Shown in pieces: positions 1-7,496 of a DNA stretch of 11,537 nucleotides. Each line of letters begins with the position of its first letter. Position 1 is the stretch's first letter. The notes under the pieces were generated by a model. That model had not been told where the DNA came from. It worked only from the letters and a program-made list of their open reading frames with translations, and searched no databases. The DNA is taken from positions 1-11,537 of the forward strand of contig CAAFTS010000130.1 of assembly GCA_900765975.1 (NCBI GenBank), given 5' to 3'. Origin of the DNA: Lachnospiraceae bacterium. GTDB taxonomy: Bacteria; Bacillota; Clostridia; Lachnospirales; Lachnospiraceae. A program made the position numbers and the translations under genes.

Positions 1-9
1 CGCAACAAC

Positions 10-65
10 AGCAAAAATCGCTGCAGCCCAGTAACCATAAGGGATACAGCGATTTTTGCTTTTCT
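10..65 (+). terminator. Hairpin, probable terminator of a plus-strand gene left of the window
   Basis: Positions 10-23 and 47-60 form a perfect 14-bp inverted repeat. The loop is 23 nt, in which CCC (27-29) and GGG (41-43) can pair further. The 3' arm holds five T's and is followed by TTTTCTT, interrupted by GC, so the U-tract is imperfect. On the minus strand no T-run follows, so a plus-strand role is favoured. A plus-strand reading frame ends with TAA at 32-34, inside the loop, and could be the tail of a gene entering from the left; ten codons are too few to be sure. It could instead be a dispersed palindromic repeat. Confidence 0.5.
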
Positions 66-249
66 TAACTGTCAAAGATGGGATTATATTTATTGTACTG
101 TTTCTATTTCACACTTGTCAATAGCAAGCACAAATTCCAACCTTCCATCAAAAATCTCTGTGTCCCTCTTGCTTTTTAGATACAGATTTGCTAGAGTAAA
201 CTTAAGTCTGAAAAGACCTTTTATCAAATCATTTTGAAAGGAGATTTCC

Positions 250-567
250 ATGAACGAAACAATGGATACTGTTACGCTGCTTCTTGATAATAACGAATCT
301 GTAGAATGTGCAATCCTCTGCATCCTCCCTGTACAAGGAAAGGATTATATCGCCCTTCTTCCTCTGGATGATGAAGGCGATACCGAAGAAGAGAGCCGCG
401 TATTTCTCTACCGCTACATCGAACATGAAGACGGCGAGCCGGAACTTGAAAATATCGATGATGATGATGAATTCGAAATCGTAGCAGATGCTTATGACGA
501 ATGGCTGGATACACAAGAATATGAAGAACTGGATCTGGATGCACTCGGCTTAGATTCTCTCGAGTAA
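250..567 (+). CDS. DUF1292 family protein (YrzB-like), small acidic
   Basis: Product of 105 residues with no known biochemical role. The fold region (about residues 6-60) matches the DUF1292 pattern I know: a hydrophobic strand, a short turn with DNNES, then strands around residues 22-38 and an aromatic strand containing VFLYRY. The second half is very acidic, with a run of four Asp near residue 70 and many Glu/Asp to the end, so the protein is cytosolic and strongly negative. There is no signal peptide or membrane segment. The start is set by AAAGGAG at 237-243, six bases before ATG. In many Firmicutes this family lies near ruvX and a Fur-type regulator; neither is in view, but the left edge is cut. 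It is the only plus-strand gene here and converges on the helicase gene with 19 nt between the stop codons. Family assignment is from pattern recognition; function is unknown. Confidence 0.85.
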   Translation: MNETMDTVTLLLDNNESVECAILCILPVQGKDYIALLPLDDEGDTEEESRVFLYRYIEHEDGEPELENIDDDDEFEIVADAYDEWLDTQEYEELDLDALGLDSLE

Positions 568-586
568 TCTTTACAGATCAGATTTG

Positions 587-2419
587 CTATTCAAATAATT
601 CGTCCACAAAACGGGAAGGCGATGCGTCCTTTCCGTTTTTATATTTTACATACGAAATCTGTAGAATATCCTTTGCCCTTGTCATTGCCACATAAAAAAG
701 GCGGCGTTCCTCTTCTTCTGATGCCTCATTTAAGGCTTTCTTATAGGGAATCTGCCCCTCATTTACCTGAATCAAAAAAACCACTTCAAATTCCAATCCC
801 TTTGCAGCATGCATCGTCATCAGCCGGATTCCGTCTCCATTCATTTCTTTATTTCTCTCATGCATTTTCAGTGCTGTGCTGTATACTTCCATCTGATTCT
901 GCCAAGCCTCCCAGGTCGGATACGGCTTTGCTGATTCCTCGATTTCAGAAAGTATCTCAAATAAATCACTGCTCTGTACTCGTTTTGTCTGCGCATATTC
1001 TCTCAGAAAATCATCATACCCCATACGTTTACGCAAATATTGAATTGCCGCATAAGGAGCCATCTTTTTCAACATCTTCAAATCCCATTCAAACTGATCG
1101 ATCCGATCCTGCATCCATTCTTTCTCCGCATACACTTTGCGTAATTCCTCAAAAGAAATTTTTCCATTTCCCGAAACCGCATCTCTTCCTATATAGCGCA
1201 AAGGCCTATTCATAACTCTCACAAAATCCGACCTTGTAAGACTCCCTTGTGCCAATCTCAAATAGGCAGAGATATCTTTTGCAATAAAATGTTCATAAAG
1301 ATTTGGCATGTGTTCCTTCATCTGAAACGCAAGTTTTTTATCTGCCAGCTGACCAACCAAGGTCCTTGCATCTGTATGGATCCGATACAAAATTGCAATC
1401 TGTTCTGCTTTTACGCCAGCTTTCAGATAAGTTTCAACTTGTGAGATTACATATTCAGCCTCTTCGGAAGAGTCCTTCACCTCCTGCACATGAAGACTAT
1501 GACCAGCCGCTTTCTGCGCATGAATCTCTTTTTCAAATCGCACCTGATTGTGTCCAATCACCTTCAGTGCATTTTTCACAATATTCGATGTAGAACGATA
1601 ATTCATATCCAAAACAATCTGTCTGGCATCTGGATAATCTCTCAAGAACTGAAACATCAATTTTGCATCTGCCCCTCGAAATCCATAAATAGACTGATCG
1701 TCATCTCCCACTGCAAACAAATTCCGTTCCGGTTCAGCCAACATTCTGATAACATCATACTGCACCAGATTAATATCCTGAAACTCATCAATCAAGATAT
1801 ATTTAAATTTTTGCTGCCATAGCTTTAATACATCCGGACGTTTCACAAACAACTCATAACAGAGCACCAACATGTCGTCAAAATCAATTTTCCGCATTTG
1901 TTTTCTCATTTTCTCATATTCCAGATAAATGCTTTGAAAGACCTCGGACGCACACTTTCTGCTCTGAAACTCTTGAATCGCAATTCTATGATTCTTCACT
2001 TTTCCAATTTCATTGGAAATCTCCTGTAAAAAATCTTCCTCATCAAAAATTTCCAGTTCTTCCTGCTGATTGATAATCTGCCTCAAAAGACGATTCTTGT
2101 CTTCTTCAGAAAGAATATTTTCTGCTCCCAGTTTATATGCCCATTTCAAAATCCCATAATAAATCCCATGAAATGTTCCCATTGTAACCGGAAGATTTTT
2201 CCCTTCCATCAGAGTTTTCAGCCGAACCTTCATTTCTGTTGCTGCATATTTGGTAAAAGTAATGACCAGAATTTCTTCTGGCCTTACCTTTCCTTCTTCT
2301 ATGAGATATTTGATTCGATTGACAATTGTCAGCGTCTTTCCAGATCCCGGTCCTGCAAGAACAAGACAAGGTCCTTGGAGATGTGTAACCGCCTGCTTTT
2401 GAGCTTGACTAAAACTCAT
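587..2419 (-). CDS. UvrD/PcrA-like superfamily 1 DNA helicase, short form
   Basis: An ATP-driven 3'-5' DNA translocase of the UvrD/Rep/PcrA group, expected in the cytosol in repair or in clearing replication blocks. All SF1A motifs are present (numbered from the ATG at 2419): Q-motif Gln near residue 9, Walker A GPGSGKT 23-29, TFHG near 82, DEFQD 211-215, [13 protein letters not shown] 238-250, MNYRS 272-276, [12 protein letters not shown] 534-545 and [12 protein letters not shown] 571-582. At 610 residues it is shorter than typical PcrA (about 720-750) and stops just after motif VI, lacking the C-terminal Tudor-like extension used by PcrA to bind RNA polymerase. ATG at 2417-2419 is chosen over an in-frame GTG at 2437 because AGAGAAG lies just upstream of it and the protein then starts MSFSQAQ, as relatives do. 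The start overlaps the end of gltX by 11 nt, so translation is probably coupled. It has no promoter of its own in view. Exact cellular role is inferred from family only. Confidence 0.9.
   Translation of the reverse strand: MSFSQAQKQAVTHLQGPCLVLAGPGSGKTLTIVNRIKYLIEEGKVRPEEILVITFTKYAATEMKVRLKTLMEGKNLPVTMGTFHGIYYGILKWAYKLGAENILSEEDKNRLLRQIINQQEELEIFDEEDFLQEISNEIGKVKNHRIAIQEFQSRKCASEVFQSIYLEYEKMRKQMRKIDFDDMLVLCYELFVKRPDVLKLWQQKFKYILIDEFQDINLVQYDVIRMLAEPERNLFAVGDDDQSIYGFRGADAKLMFQFLRDYPDARQIVLDMNYRSTSNIVKNALKVIGHNQVRFEKEIHAQKAAGHSLHVQEVKDSSEEAEYVISQVETYLKAGVKAEQIAILYRIHTDARTLVGQLADKKLAFQMKEHMPNLYEHFIAKDISAYLRLAQGSLTRSDFVRVMNRPLRYIGRDAVSGNGKISFEELRKVYAEKEWMQDRIDQFEWDLKMLKKMAPYAAIQYLRKRMGYDDFLREYAQTKRVQSSDLFEILSEIEESAKPYPTWEAWQNQMEVYSTALKMHERNKEMNGDGIRLMTMHAAKGLEFEVVFLIQVNEGQIPYKKALNEASEEEERRLFYVAMTRAKDILQISYVKYKNGKDASPSRFVDELFE
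608..647 (+). terminator. Intrinsic terminator of the DUF1292 gene, inside the helicase gene
   Basis: Arms 608-619 and 628-639 pair over 12 bp around an 8-nt loop, with one G-U pair (615/632). A run of five T's (636-640) and then ATATTTT follow. Read on the minus strand, the G-U becomes an A-C mismatch and the tail is shorter, so the hairpin is built for plus-strand transcripts. It begins 41 nt after the DUF1292 stop codon and overlaps sense codons near the C-terminus of the helicase. Confidence 0.85.
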
Positions 2420-3887
2420 GTTCACTTCTCTTTTCACTTAATTTTGCAATCGCCTTCTGAATACGCTGCAAAGACTCCTGCTTTCCAAGCACTTCCATAA
2501 TCTCTGTAGCTCCGCCTGGTGTGTTCTGCTTTCCGGATACCGCAGTACGAATCGGCCACATAACATAACCAATCTTGTATCCCTTTTCTCCTGCAAATGC
2601 CTTCAGACTTTCAAACAAAGCGTCATTGCTGTAATCTTCCTGTGCTTCCAAAACCGGAACCAATTCCTGTAATGTCTGCAGAGAATTTTCAGCATTTGTC
2701 TTCATTTTTTTATGTGTATATAATTCATTATCATACTCCGGTACTTCCTGGAAGAAATCAATCTGCTCTTTAATGTCCGGTAAAATCTCAATTCTTGTCT
2801 TAACTAGCGCTGCAATCTTTTTGAGATCAAATTCTTTTGTTACCACTTCACGAATATACGGCTCTGCCAGTTCATAAAAACGGTCGAAATCCATAGCTTT
2901 CAAATATTCGCCATTCATCCATTTTAATTTTACAATATCGAATACTGCCGGCGACTTACTCATATGCCGATAATCAAATGCCTCTACCAGTTCCTCCAGA
3001 CTGAAAATCTCGCGGTTATCTGTCGGACACCAGCCAAGCAGTGCAACATAATTTACGATAGCCTCAGAAACAAAGCCCTGCTCCAATAAATCTTCAAAAG
3101 AAGAATGACCACTTCGTTTACTCAACTTCTTATGTTCCTCATCTGTAATCAAAGGACAATGTACATATACCGGCACTTCCCAGCCAAATGCCTCATAAAG
3201 CCGATTGTACTTCGGAGCGGAAGAAAGATATTCATTTCCACGCACCACATGACTAATCTCCATCAAATGGTCATCCACTACATTTGCAAAATTATACGTC
3301 GGATATCCATCGGATTTAATCAAAATCATATCATCCAGTTCTGCATTTGGAACGGTAATATCCCCATAAATTTCATCATGGAAGCTTGTATTGCCTTCAT
3401 TCGGTACATTCAATCGAATCACCCATGGTTTGCCTGCTGCCAGATTAGCCTCCACCTCTTCTTTAGACAATCCCAGACAATGCTTATCATAAACCACGAT
3501 TTCCGTACCGCCTTCAGATACAGATGTCTTCAGAGAATCCAGACGCTCCTTGTCACAGAAACAATAATATGCATCTCCCTGTTCTACCAATTGCTTTGCA
3601 TATTTCAAATAAAGACCAGATGCAGTTCTCTCGCTCTGGATATACGGTCCATATCCCTTATCTTTATCCGGTCCCTCATCGTGAATCAAACCTGTTTTTT
3701 CCATTGTTCTGTAAATGATTCCCAATGCCTCTTCCACAAATCGTTCCTGATCGGTGTCTTCAATACGCAGTAAGAAATCGCCCCCTTCATGTTTCGCAAT
3801 CAAATATGCATAAAGCGCCGTACGTAAATTTCCCACATGCATTCTTCCTGTCGGACTTGGCGCAAATCTTGTTCTTACTTTATTCAT
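2409..3887 (-). CDS. gltX: Glutamate--tRNA ligase
   Basis: Class I aminoacyl-tRNA synthetase that activates glutamate with ATP and loads it on tRNA-Glu; in most Firmicutes the enzyme also charges tRNA-Gln for later amidation (family knowledge, not visible here). From the ATG at 3887 the protein has 492 residues, a normal length. FAPSPTG is at 8-14 with the HIGH-like HVGN at 17-20. KLSKR at 254-258 is the KMSKS-equivalent ATP loop. A CxC at 109-111 and YxxxC at 133-137 match the zinc-binding insertion of bacterial GluRS. The anticodon-binding helical domain fills roughly 330-492. A GTG one codon upstream (3890) is also possible; the ribosome site GGAGAAG (3894-3900) suits either, and ATG is preferred. 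A strong promoter lies at 3932-3960. The helicase gene starts inside its last codons, so the two form one unit. Confidence 0.97.
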   Translation of the reverse strand: MNKVRTRFAPSPTGRMHVGNLRTALYAYLIAKHEGGDFLLRIEDTDQERFVEEALGIIYRTMEKTGLIHDEGPDKDKGYGPYIQSERTASGLYLKYAKQLVEQGDAYYCFCDKERLDSLKTSVSEGGTEIVVYDKHCLGLSKEEVEANLAAGKPWVIRLNVPNEGNTSFHDEIYGDITVPNAELDDMILIKSDGYPTYNFANVVDDHLMEISHVVRGNEYLSSAPKYNRLYEAFGWEVPVYVHCPLITDEEHKKLSKRSGHSSFEDLLEQGFVSEAIVNYVALLGWCPTDNREIFSLEELVEAFDYRHMSKSPAVFDIVKLKWMNGEYLKAMDFDRFYELAEPYIREVVTKEFDLKKIAALVKTRIEILPDIKEQIDFFQEVPEYDNELYTHKKMKTNAENSLQTLQELVPVLEAQEDYSNDALFESLKAFAGEKGYKIGYVMWPIRTAVSGKQNTPGGATEIMEVLGKQESLQRIQKAIAKLSEKRSEHEF

Positions 3888-3931
3888 CACTATCTTCTCC
3901 TTATACTCAATACATTTTCACAACTTCTTTC

Positions 3932-3960
3932 ATTATAGAACAAGTCTGCCAAATGTTCAA
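3932..3960 (-). promoter_or_regulatory. Sigma-A-type promoter of gltX-helicase
   Basis: On the minus strand TTGAAC (3955-3960) and a perfect TATAAT (3932-3937) are separated by exactly 17 bp. Transcription would start near 3925, giving a leader of about 38 nt before the gltX ATG. The -35 box begins only 10 bp after the stop codon of the repeat-protein gene, with no terminator between. The short leader leaves no room for a T-box. Confidence 0.8.
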
Positions 3961-3970
3961 GAACTAAGAA

Positions 3971-4987
3971 TTACAGAATACACACATCATATCCCGCAAA
4001 TGCATTCTGATACCAATCCATATCTTTTTCCTGAACCCGCACTTCCAGTCCCTTGCCACCTTGTTCTCCAAATATTGATTCTCCAATCATCAACGGTTCA
4101 CAGCTCCACAAATCCAGAAACGTAATCTGCGTATTGGCAAACGCACTACTTGCTATCCCTGTTACATTTACCGGAACAATATATCCATCTGTTCGTCCAC
4201 TTGGAAATGTAAGAATTGTTGTTCCGTTTCCATCAAAAAGAACACCATCCACACTGAGGCAGCCTGTATTTCCCGTTTCTGCCTCTATCCATTCCAAACA
4301 AGTCAATCCTGAAAATGCACCTTCTTCGATTGTAGAAATATTAGACGGAATATACACTTCTCTGATGCTAGCGCCGATTGCTGCCAATGCACCCCGTCGA
4401 ATCCCAACACATCCTTCTGATGGCAGCTCCAGATACCCATCTGAAATAGAAAGTATTTCTGTATCAATCCCACAAATCATTCTATTTTCATCAATTACAA
4501 ATCCAGAAAAAGCAGATGAAGGATTCACCTCGTCAACAACATCCTCTCCCTGTTCCTCTTCTACAAGAGGTTTTTCTACAATCGGAGGCACAACTACCGG
4601 TTCCTCGATTTCCGGAAATACCACATTCGGTATCACTTCCGGAACAGCCACTGTTTCTTCCTGTACAACTTCATAAAAAGGCATCGGATATTCCGGTATT
4701 ATCTCTGTCCTTGAAATTTCTGCCGGAATCTCTTCCTTTATCACCTTACCTCCTACATTTTCCACACAAATTTCCACTGACTTTTCCTGCGTGTGCACAA
4801 ACTCCTTCGAAATGCTCCCTTCCCTCTCTAACTGCATTCCATGAGTAACAAGCAAGACTCCAGCCAATACAACTGCCATACATCTTTTTCCATTCTTCGG
4901 TTCATACTTTTTGCCCGCATCAAACACCCCTTCTCTGAGCGGAAGAAGAAGAGCCGAGCCTCCTGTAATCTCTGCAAATTTTTCCAT
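3971..4987 (-). CDS. Membrane-anchored leucine-rich repeat (BspA-like) protein
   Basis: Function unknown; 338 residues. The N-terminus (1-36) is polar and Lys-rich near its end. A short hydrophobic segment follows (about 37-50, AVVLAGVLLVTHG), which I read as a single membrane anchor with the rest outside the cell; no convincing signal-peptidase site or LPXTG is seen. Residues about 85-155 form a linker rich in Pro, Glu and Val. Residues about 180-335 hold degenerate BspA-type (LRR_5) repeats: REVYIPSNISTIEEGAFSG is the clearest, with others at ILTFPSG, VTGIASSAFANT and the closing DWYQNAFAGY. The repeat block is short for this family, about four or five units. The start has AGGTGG four bases upstream. 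The preceding purB terminator (5081-5115) suggests an independent unit, but no clear promoter was found; readthrough into gltX is likely. Relatives are surface or adhesion proteins in gut bacteria; a binding role is inference. Confidence 0.75.
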   Translation of the reverse strand: MEKFAEITGGSALLLPLREGVFDAGKKYEPKNGKRCMAVVLAGVLLVTHGMQLEREGSISKEFVHTQEKSVEICVENVGGKVIKEEIPAEISRTEIIPEYPMPFYEVVQEETVAVPEVIPNVVFPEIEEPVVVPPIVEKPLVEEEQGEDVVDEVNPSSAFSGFVIDENRMICGIDTEILSISDGYLELPSEGCVGIRRGALAAIGASIREVYIPSNISTIEEGAFSGLTCLEWIEAETGNTGCLSVDGVLFDGNGTTILTFPSGRTDGYIVPVNVTGIASSAFANTQITFLDLWSCEPLMIGESIFGEQGGKGLEVRVQEKDMDWYQNAFAGYDVCIL

Positions 4988-5080
4988 TTCCCCACCTGTC
5001 CTTTTTTCTCACCACAAACTATTTATTTTCCAACACATTTTTACAATGCATTGCCTCAAACACAAAAATTGTACATAGGA

Positions 5081-5115
5081 AAAAGGAACGCTGCAATCTT
5101 TTGCAACATTCCTTT
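5081..5115 (-). terminator. Intrinsic terminator of purC-purB
   Basis: For minus-strand RNA, arms 5115-5102 and 5095-5082 pair over 14 bp with a 6-nt loop, followed by five U's (5084-5080). Two of the pairs are G-U in this orientation and would be A-C mismatches on the plus strand, so the structure serves minus-strand transcripts. It begins 27 nt after the purB stop codon. Confidence 0.88.
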
Positions 5116-5142
5116 GCTTTTTCTTTCTATCTTGATTCCAAA

Positions 5143-6576
5143 TCAGACATTAATTTCTGCCTTCACTCCGAGAATCTCTTTATTTTCTTCCATAAGCGGT
5201 CCGATTACATTTTTCAGATATGCCTCTACCTGTTCTTTTGCACGTCCCACATATCTGGATGGCTCCATTGTCTTCTGTAAGTCTTCCAAACTCATATTGA
5301 AAGCCTCGTCTGCTGCAATCAACTCCAACAGATTGTTATCCAGACCTTTTTCCTTTACATTACGGCCTGCCTCCATAGACAGCTCGCGGATTCTCTCATG
5401 CAGTTCCTGACGATCTCCGCCCGCCTTTACTGCATCCATCATAATATTTTCTGTTGCCATAAACGGCAGTTCAGAACGAAGACGCTTCTCAATGACTTTC
5501 GGATATACAACCAAACCATCTACTACATTCAGACAAAGATCTAAGATTCCATCAATCGCAAGAAATCCCTCCGGTACGCTCAGACGTTTGTTTGCAGAAT
5601 CGTCCAGCGTTCTCTCGAACCACTGTGTTGCAGATGTAATTGCCGGATTCAAAGCATCCAGCATCACATATCTGGACAAAGAGGCAATTCGCTCACTGCG
5701 CATCGGATTTCTCTTATATGCCATTGCGGATGAACCAATCTGTGTTTTTTCAAACGGTTCCTCTACCTCTTTCAAATGCTGCAGCAAACGGATATCATTA
5801 GAAAACTTATGCGCGCTTGCAGCAATTCCTGCAAGAACATTCAACACACGTGTATCTACTTTTCTGGAATATGTCTGTCCCGATACCGGATAGCAGGCTT
5901 TAAATCCCATCTTCTCTGCAATCATCGGATCAATCTTGTCAATGGTTTCCTGATCCCCATCGAACAATTCAAGGAAACTTGCCTGTGTTCCAGTAGTACC
6001 TTTCGATCCCAGCATCTTCAAACTTCCCAGCACATAATCCAGATCTTCTAAATCCATCTGAAATTCCTGCAGCCAAAGAGTAGCACGCTTTCCGACTGTA
6101 GTCGGCTGCGCCGGCTGAAAATGTGTAAATGCAAGGGTCGGCTGTGCCTTGTATTCATCTGCAAACTTTGCAAGTTCTGCAATCACATTTACAAGTTTTG
6201 TACGAACCAGTTTCAAAGCCTCTGCCATAACAATGATATCAGTATTGTCTCCTACATAACAGGAAGTAGCTCCCAGATGGATGATTCCTTTTGCCTTTGG
6301 GCACTGCACCCCATAGGCATATACATGAGACATTACATCATGGCGCACGATTTTTTCACGCTCTTTCGCTACATCATAATTGATATCCTCTGCATGCGCT
6401 TTTAACTCTTCAATCTGTTCCTCAGTAATATTCAGTCCCAGTTCTTTCTCTGTCTCTGCCAATGCGATCCACAGCTTTCTCCATGTCCGGAACTTTTTGT
6501 CCGGTGAAAAAATATACTGCATCTCCTTGCTTGCATATCGCTCAGAAAGAGGACTTACATAACGGTCTGTTGACAT
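5143..6576 (-). CDS. purB: Adenylosuccinate lyase, animal-like type
   Basis: Cleaves fumarate from SAICAR (giving AICAR) and from adenylosuccinate (giving AMP), acting twice in purine synthesis; cytosolic homotetramer by family. The 477-residue protein carries the fumarase/aspartase-superfamily pieces: IIHLGATS at 98-105 with the substrate-binding His, THFQPAQ at 151-157 with the general-acid His152, and the flexible catalytic loop GSSAMAYKRNP at 281-291 with the catalytic Ser. The usual Pro in that loop (SSAMPYK) is Ala here. Length and many blocks (RYASKEM, KFRTWR, CYVGDNTD, WFERTLDDSAN, LPFMATENI) match human ADSL as I remember it, rather than the shorter (about 430 residue) PurB of Bacillus. 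The ribosome site AAGGAG (6584-6589) overlaps the purC stop codon TAA, seven bases before ATG, which implies coupled translation. An intrinsic terminator follows. Confidence 0.97.
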   Translation of the reverse strand: MSTDRYVSPLSERYASKEMQYIFSPDKKFRTWRKLWIALAETEKELGLNITEEQIEELKAHAEDINYDVAKEREKIVRHDVMSHVYAYGVQCPKAKGIIHLGATSCYVGDNTDIIVMAEALKLVRTKLVNVIAELAKFADEYKAQPTLAFTHFQPAQPTTVGKRATLWLQEFQMDLEDLDYVLGSLKMLGSKGTTGTQASFLELFDGDQETIDKIDPMIAEKMGFKACYPVSGQTYSRKVDTRVLNVLAGIAASAHKFSNDIRLLQHLKEVEEPFEKTQIGSSAMAYKRNPMRSERIASLSRYVMLDALNPAITSATQWFERTLDDSANKRLSVPEGFLAIDGILDLCLNVVDGLVVYPKVIEKRLRSELPFMATENIMMDAVKAGGDRQELHERIRELSMEAGRNVKEKGLDNNLLELIAADEAFNMSLEDLQKTMEPSRYVGRAKEQVEAYLKNVIGPLMEENKEILGVKAEINV

Positions 6577-6587
6577 ATATATTCTCC

Positions 6588-7295
6588 TTATTTGATTCCG
6601 ATTCTCTTAAATACTTCCTGATAAGCATCTTCTACATTTCCCATATCTCTGCGGAAACGGTCTTTATCCAATTTCTCATGAGTTTCCTTATCCCACAGAC
6701 GACAAGTATCCGGAGAAATCTCATCAGCAAGAATAATCTCTCCATGGAAACGTCCAAATTCAATCTTGAAGTCAATCAAATCAATTCCTGCATCTGCAAA
6801 GAACTTCTTCAATACATCATTTACTTTGAATGTATACTCTGTAATCTTGTCGATTTCTTCTCTTGTAGCTGCTCCGATTGCGATTGCAAAATAATCATTG
6901 ATCAGCGGATCGCCAAGATCATCATTTTTATAGCTAAATTCCAGTGTCGGCGCCAGAAGTTTTGATCCTTCTTCAATTCCGAGTCTCTTACTGAAACTTC
7001 CTGCTGCCACATTACGCACGATAACTTCCAGCGGAACAATCTCTACTTTCTTTACTGCTGTTTCACGATCACTCAGCTCTTCTACGAAATGTGTTGGAAC
7101 TCCTTCTTTTTCAAGAACCTGAAAAACGTAGTTTGTCATGCGGTTGTTAATCACACCTTTTCCTACGATTGTTCCTTTTTTCTCTCCGTTAAATGCAGTT
7201 GCATCATCCTTATAGTCTACGATTACGACATCCGGGTCCTCCGTTGCAAAAACCTTTTTCGCTTTTCCTTCGTAAAGCTGCTCCAATTTTTTCAT
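6588..7295 (-). CDS. purC: SAICAR synthase (phosphoribosylaminoimidazole-succinocarboxamide synthase)
   Basis: Joins CAIR and aspartate with ATP to form SAICAR, the substrate of the PurB encoded next to it. At 235 residues it has the standard bacterial length. The N-terminus [10 protein letters not shown] (7-16) is the glycine-rich nucleotide-binding start. Family signatures are [13 protein letters not shown] (88-100) and LIDFKIEFG (173-181), and [12 protein letters not shown] (191-202) is the conserved ATP/metal region. The start is supported by AGGTG eight to nine bases upstream (7304-7308). It is first in a purC-purB unit, separated from purB by 11 nt. A promoter lies at 7403-7431 with an inverted repeat over its -35 box, giving a leader of about 100 nt. 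No purine riboswitch core is recognised in that leader. Confidence 0.97.
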   Translation of the reverse strand: MKKLEQLYEGKAKKVFATEDPDVVIVDYKDDATAFNGEKKGTIVGKGVINNRMTNYVFQVLEKEGVPTHFVEELSDRETAVKKVEIVPLEVIVRNVAAGSFSKRLGIEEGSKLLAPTLEFSYKNDDLGDPLINDYFAIAIGAATREEIDKITEYTFKVNDVLKKFFADAGIDLIDFKIEFGRFHGEIILADEISPDTCRLWDKETHEKLDKDRFRRDMGNVEDAYQEVFKRIGIK

Positions 7296-7344
7296 ACGTT
7301 CTACACCTGTCCTTTTCTTTTTAATTCCATTTCCTCTGTTCTGT

Positions 7345-7369
7345 AATTTTCATTTCTATTTTGAAAATT
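7345..7369 (-). other. AT-rich hairpin in the purC leader
   Basis: Positions 7345-7351 and 7363-7369 form a 7-bp inverted repeat around an 11-nt loop, midway between the predicted RNA start and the purC ribosome site. It is made almost only of A-T pairs, so it would be a weak structure. No U-run follows in the minus direction, so it is not a terminator. Its role, if any, is unknown. Confidence 0.35.
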
Positions 7370-7372
7370 ATT

Positions 7373-7398
7373 GTGCGAGACAAAGAACTGTCCCGCAC
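7373..7398 (-). other. 10-bp hairpin at the predicted 5' end of purC mRNA
   Basis: In minus-strand RNA, 7398-7389 pairs with 7382-7373 over 10 bp, including one G-U that would be A-C on the plus strand, around a 6-nt loop. The first paired base falls four nucleotides after the -10 box, so the stem begins at or within about two bases of the expected start point. A 5'-terminal stem can protect mRNA in Gram-positives. The alternative is a weak terminator for the upstream exporter operon: it is followed by AAUAAUUUUC, a poor U-tract. Confidence 0.55.
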
Positions 7399-7402
7399 GA
7401 TG

Positions 7403-7431
7403 ATTATAATACAAGGCAGTGGGAAAATCAA
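7403..7431 (-). promoter_or_regulatory. Sigma-A-type promoter of purC-purB
   Basis: On the minus strand TTGATT (7426-7431) and a perfect TATAAT (7403-7408) are 17 bp apart. Start of RNA is expected near 7396-7398. Its -35 box lies in the loop of the inverted repeat 7409-7451, whose one arm fills most of the spacer. This makes it a candidate target for a repressor binding that dyad. Confidence 0.75.
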
Positions 7432-7451
7432 TATTCGCCACTGCCTTGTAT
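7409..7451. repeat. 14-bp perfect inverted repeat over the purC promoter
   Basis: Arms 7409-7422 and 7438-7451 are perfectly complementary, with a 15-nt loop. The centre (7430) coincides with the -35 box of purC. It could be a protein-binding operator, or an RNA hairpin ending the exporter operon. The tail after it on the minus strand (UUAUAAUC) is a poor U-tract; on the plus strand a T-rich stretch follows from 7454, but there is no plus-strand gene to end. Confidence 0.7.
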
Positions 7452-7496
7452 ACGCTTTTGCTCATTATTTATTTTTTCTGATTCATATTAGTTTTA

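Noticed and set aside
1..75. Minus-strand frame at the left edge reading a Lys-rich then hydrophobic peptide (GYWAAAIFAVVA)
   Set aside because: It looks a little like a protein N-terminus, but there is no ATG, only a TTG at 73-75 without a ribosome site, and the stretch is explained by the perfect inverted repeat.
169..197. Promoter for the DUF1292 gene (TTGCTT, 17 bp, TAGAGT)
   Set aside because: Seven of twelve consensus bases is close to background in AT-rich DNA; no better site was seen in 61-236.
622..1215. Open plus-strand frame of 197 codons opposite the helicase gene
   Set aside because: It lies wholly antisense to a gene with all helicase motifs, has no ribosome site or recognisable domain, and its composition is what a reversed coding strand gives. 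The same holds for 3105-3773, 4053-4676 and 5492-5893.
5010..5060. Promoter for the repeat-protein gene (minus strand TTGTAA, 17 bp, AATAGT)
   Set aside because: Each box matches only four of six and the -10 lacks its first T; a promoter is expected here, but this one is not convincing.
7296..7398. Purine-type riboswitch in the purC leader
   Set aside because: The leader is about 100 nt, but the conserved three-way-junction core and loop bases are not visible; it shows only simple hairpins.
7430..7437. Possible PurR box (CGAATATT on the minus strand) upstream of purC
   Set aside because: It matches the Bacillus/Lactococcus PurBox only partly, is a single copy, and overlaps the -35 box; too weak to call.
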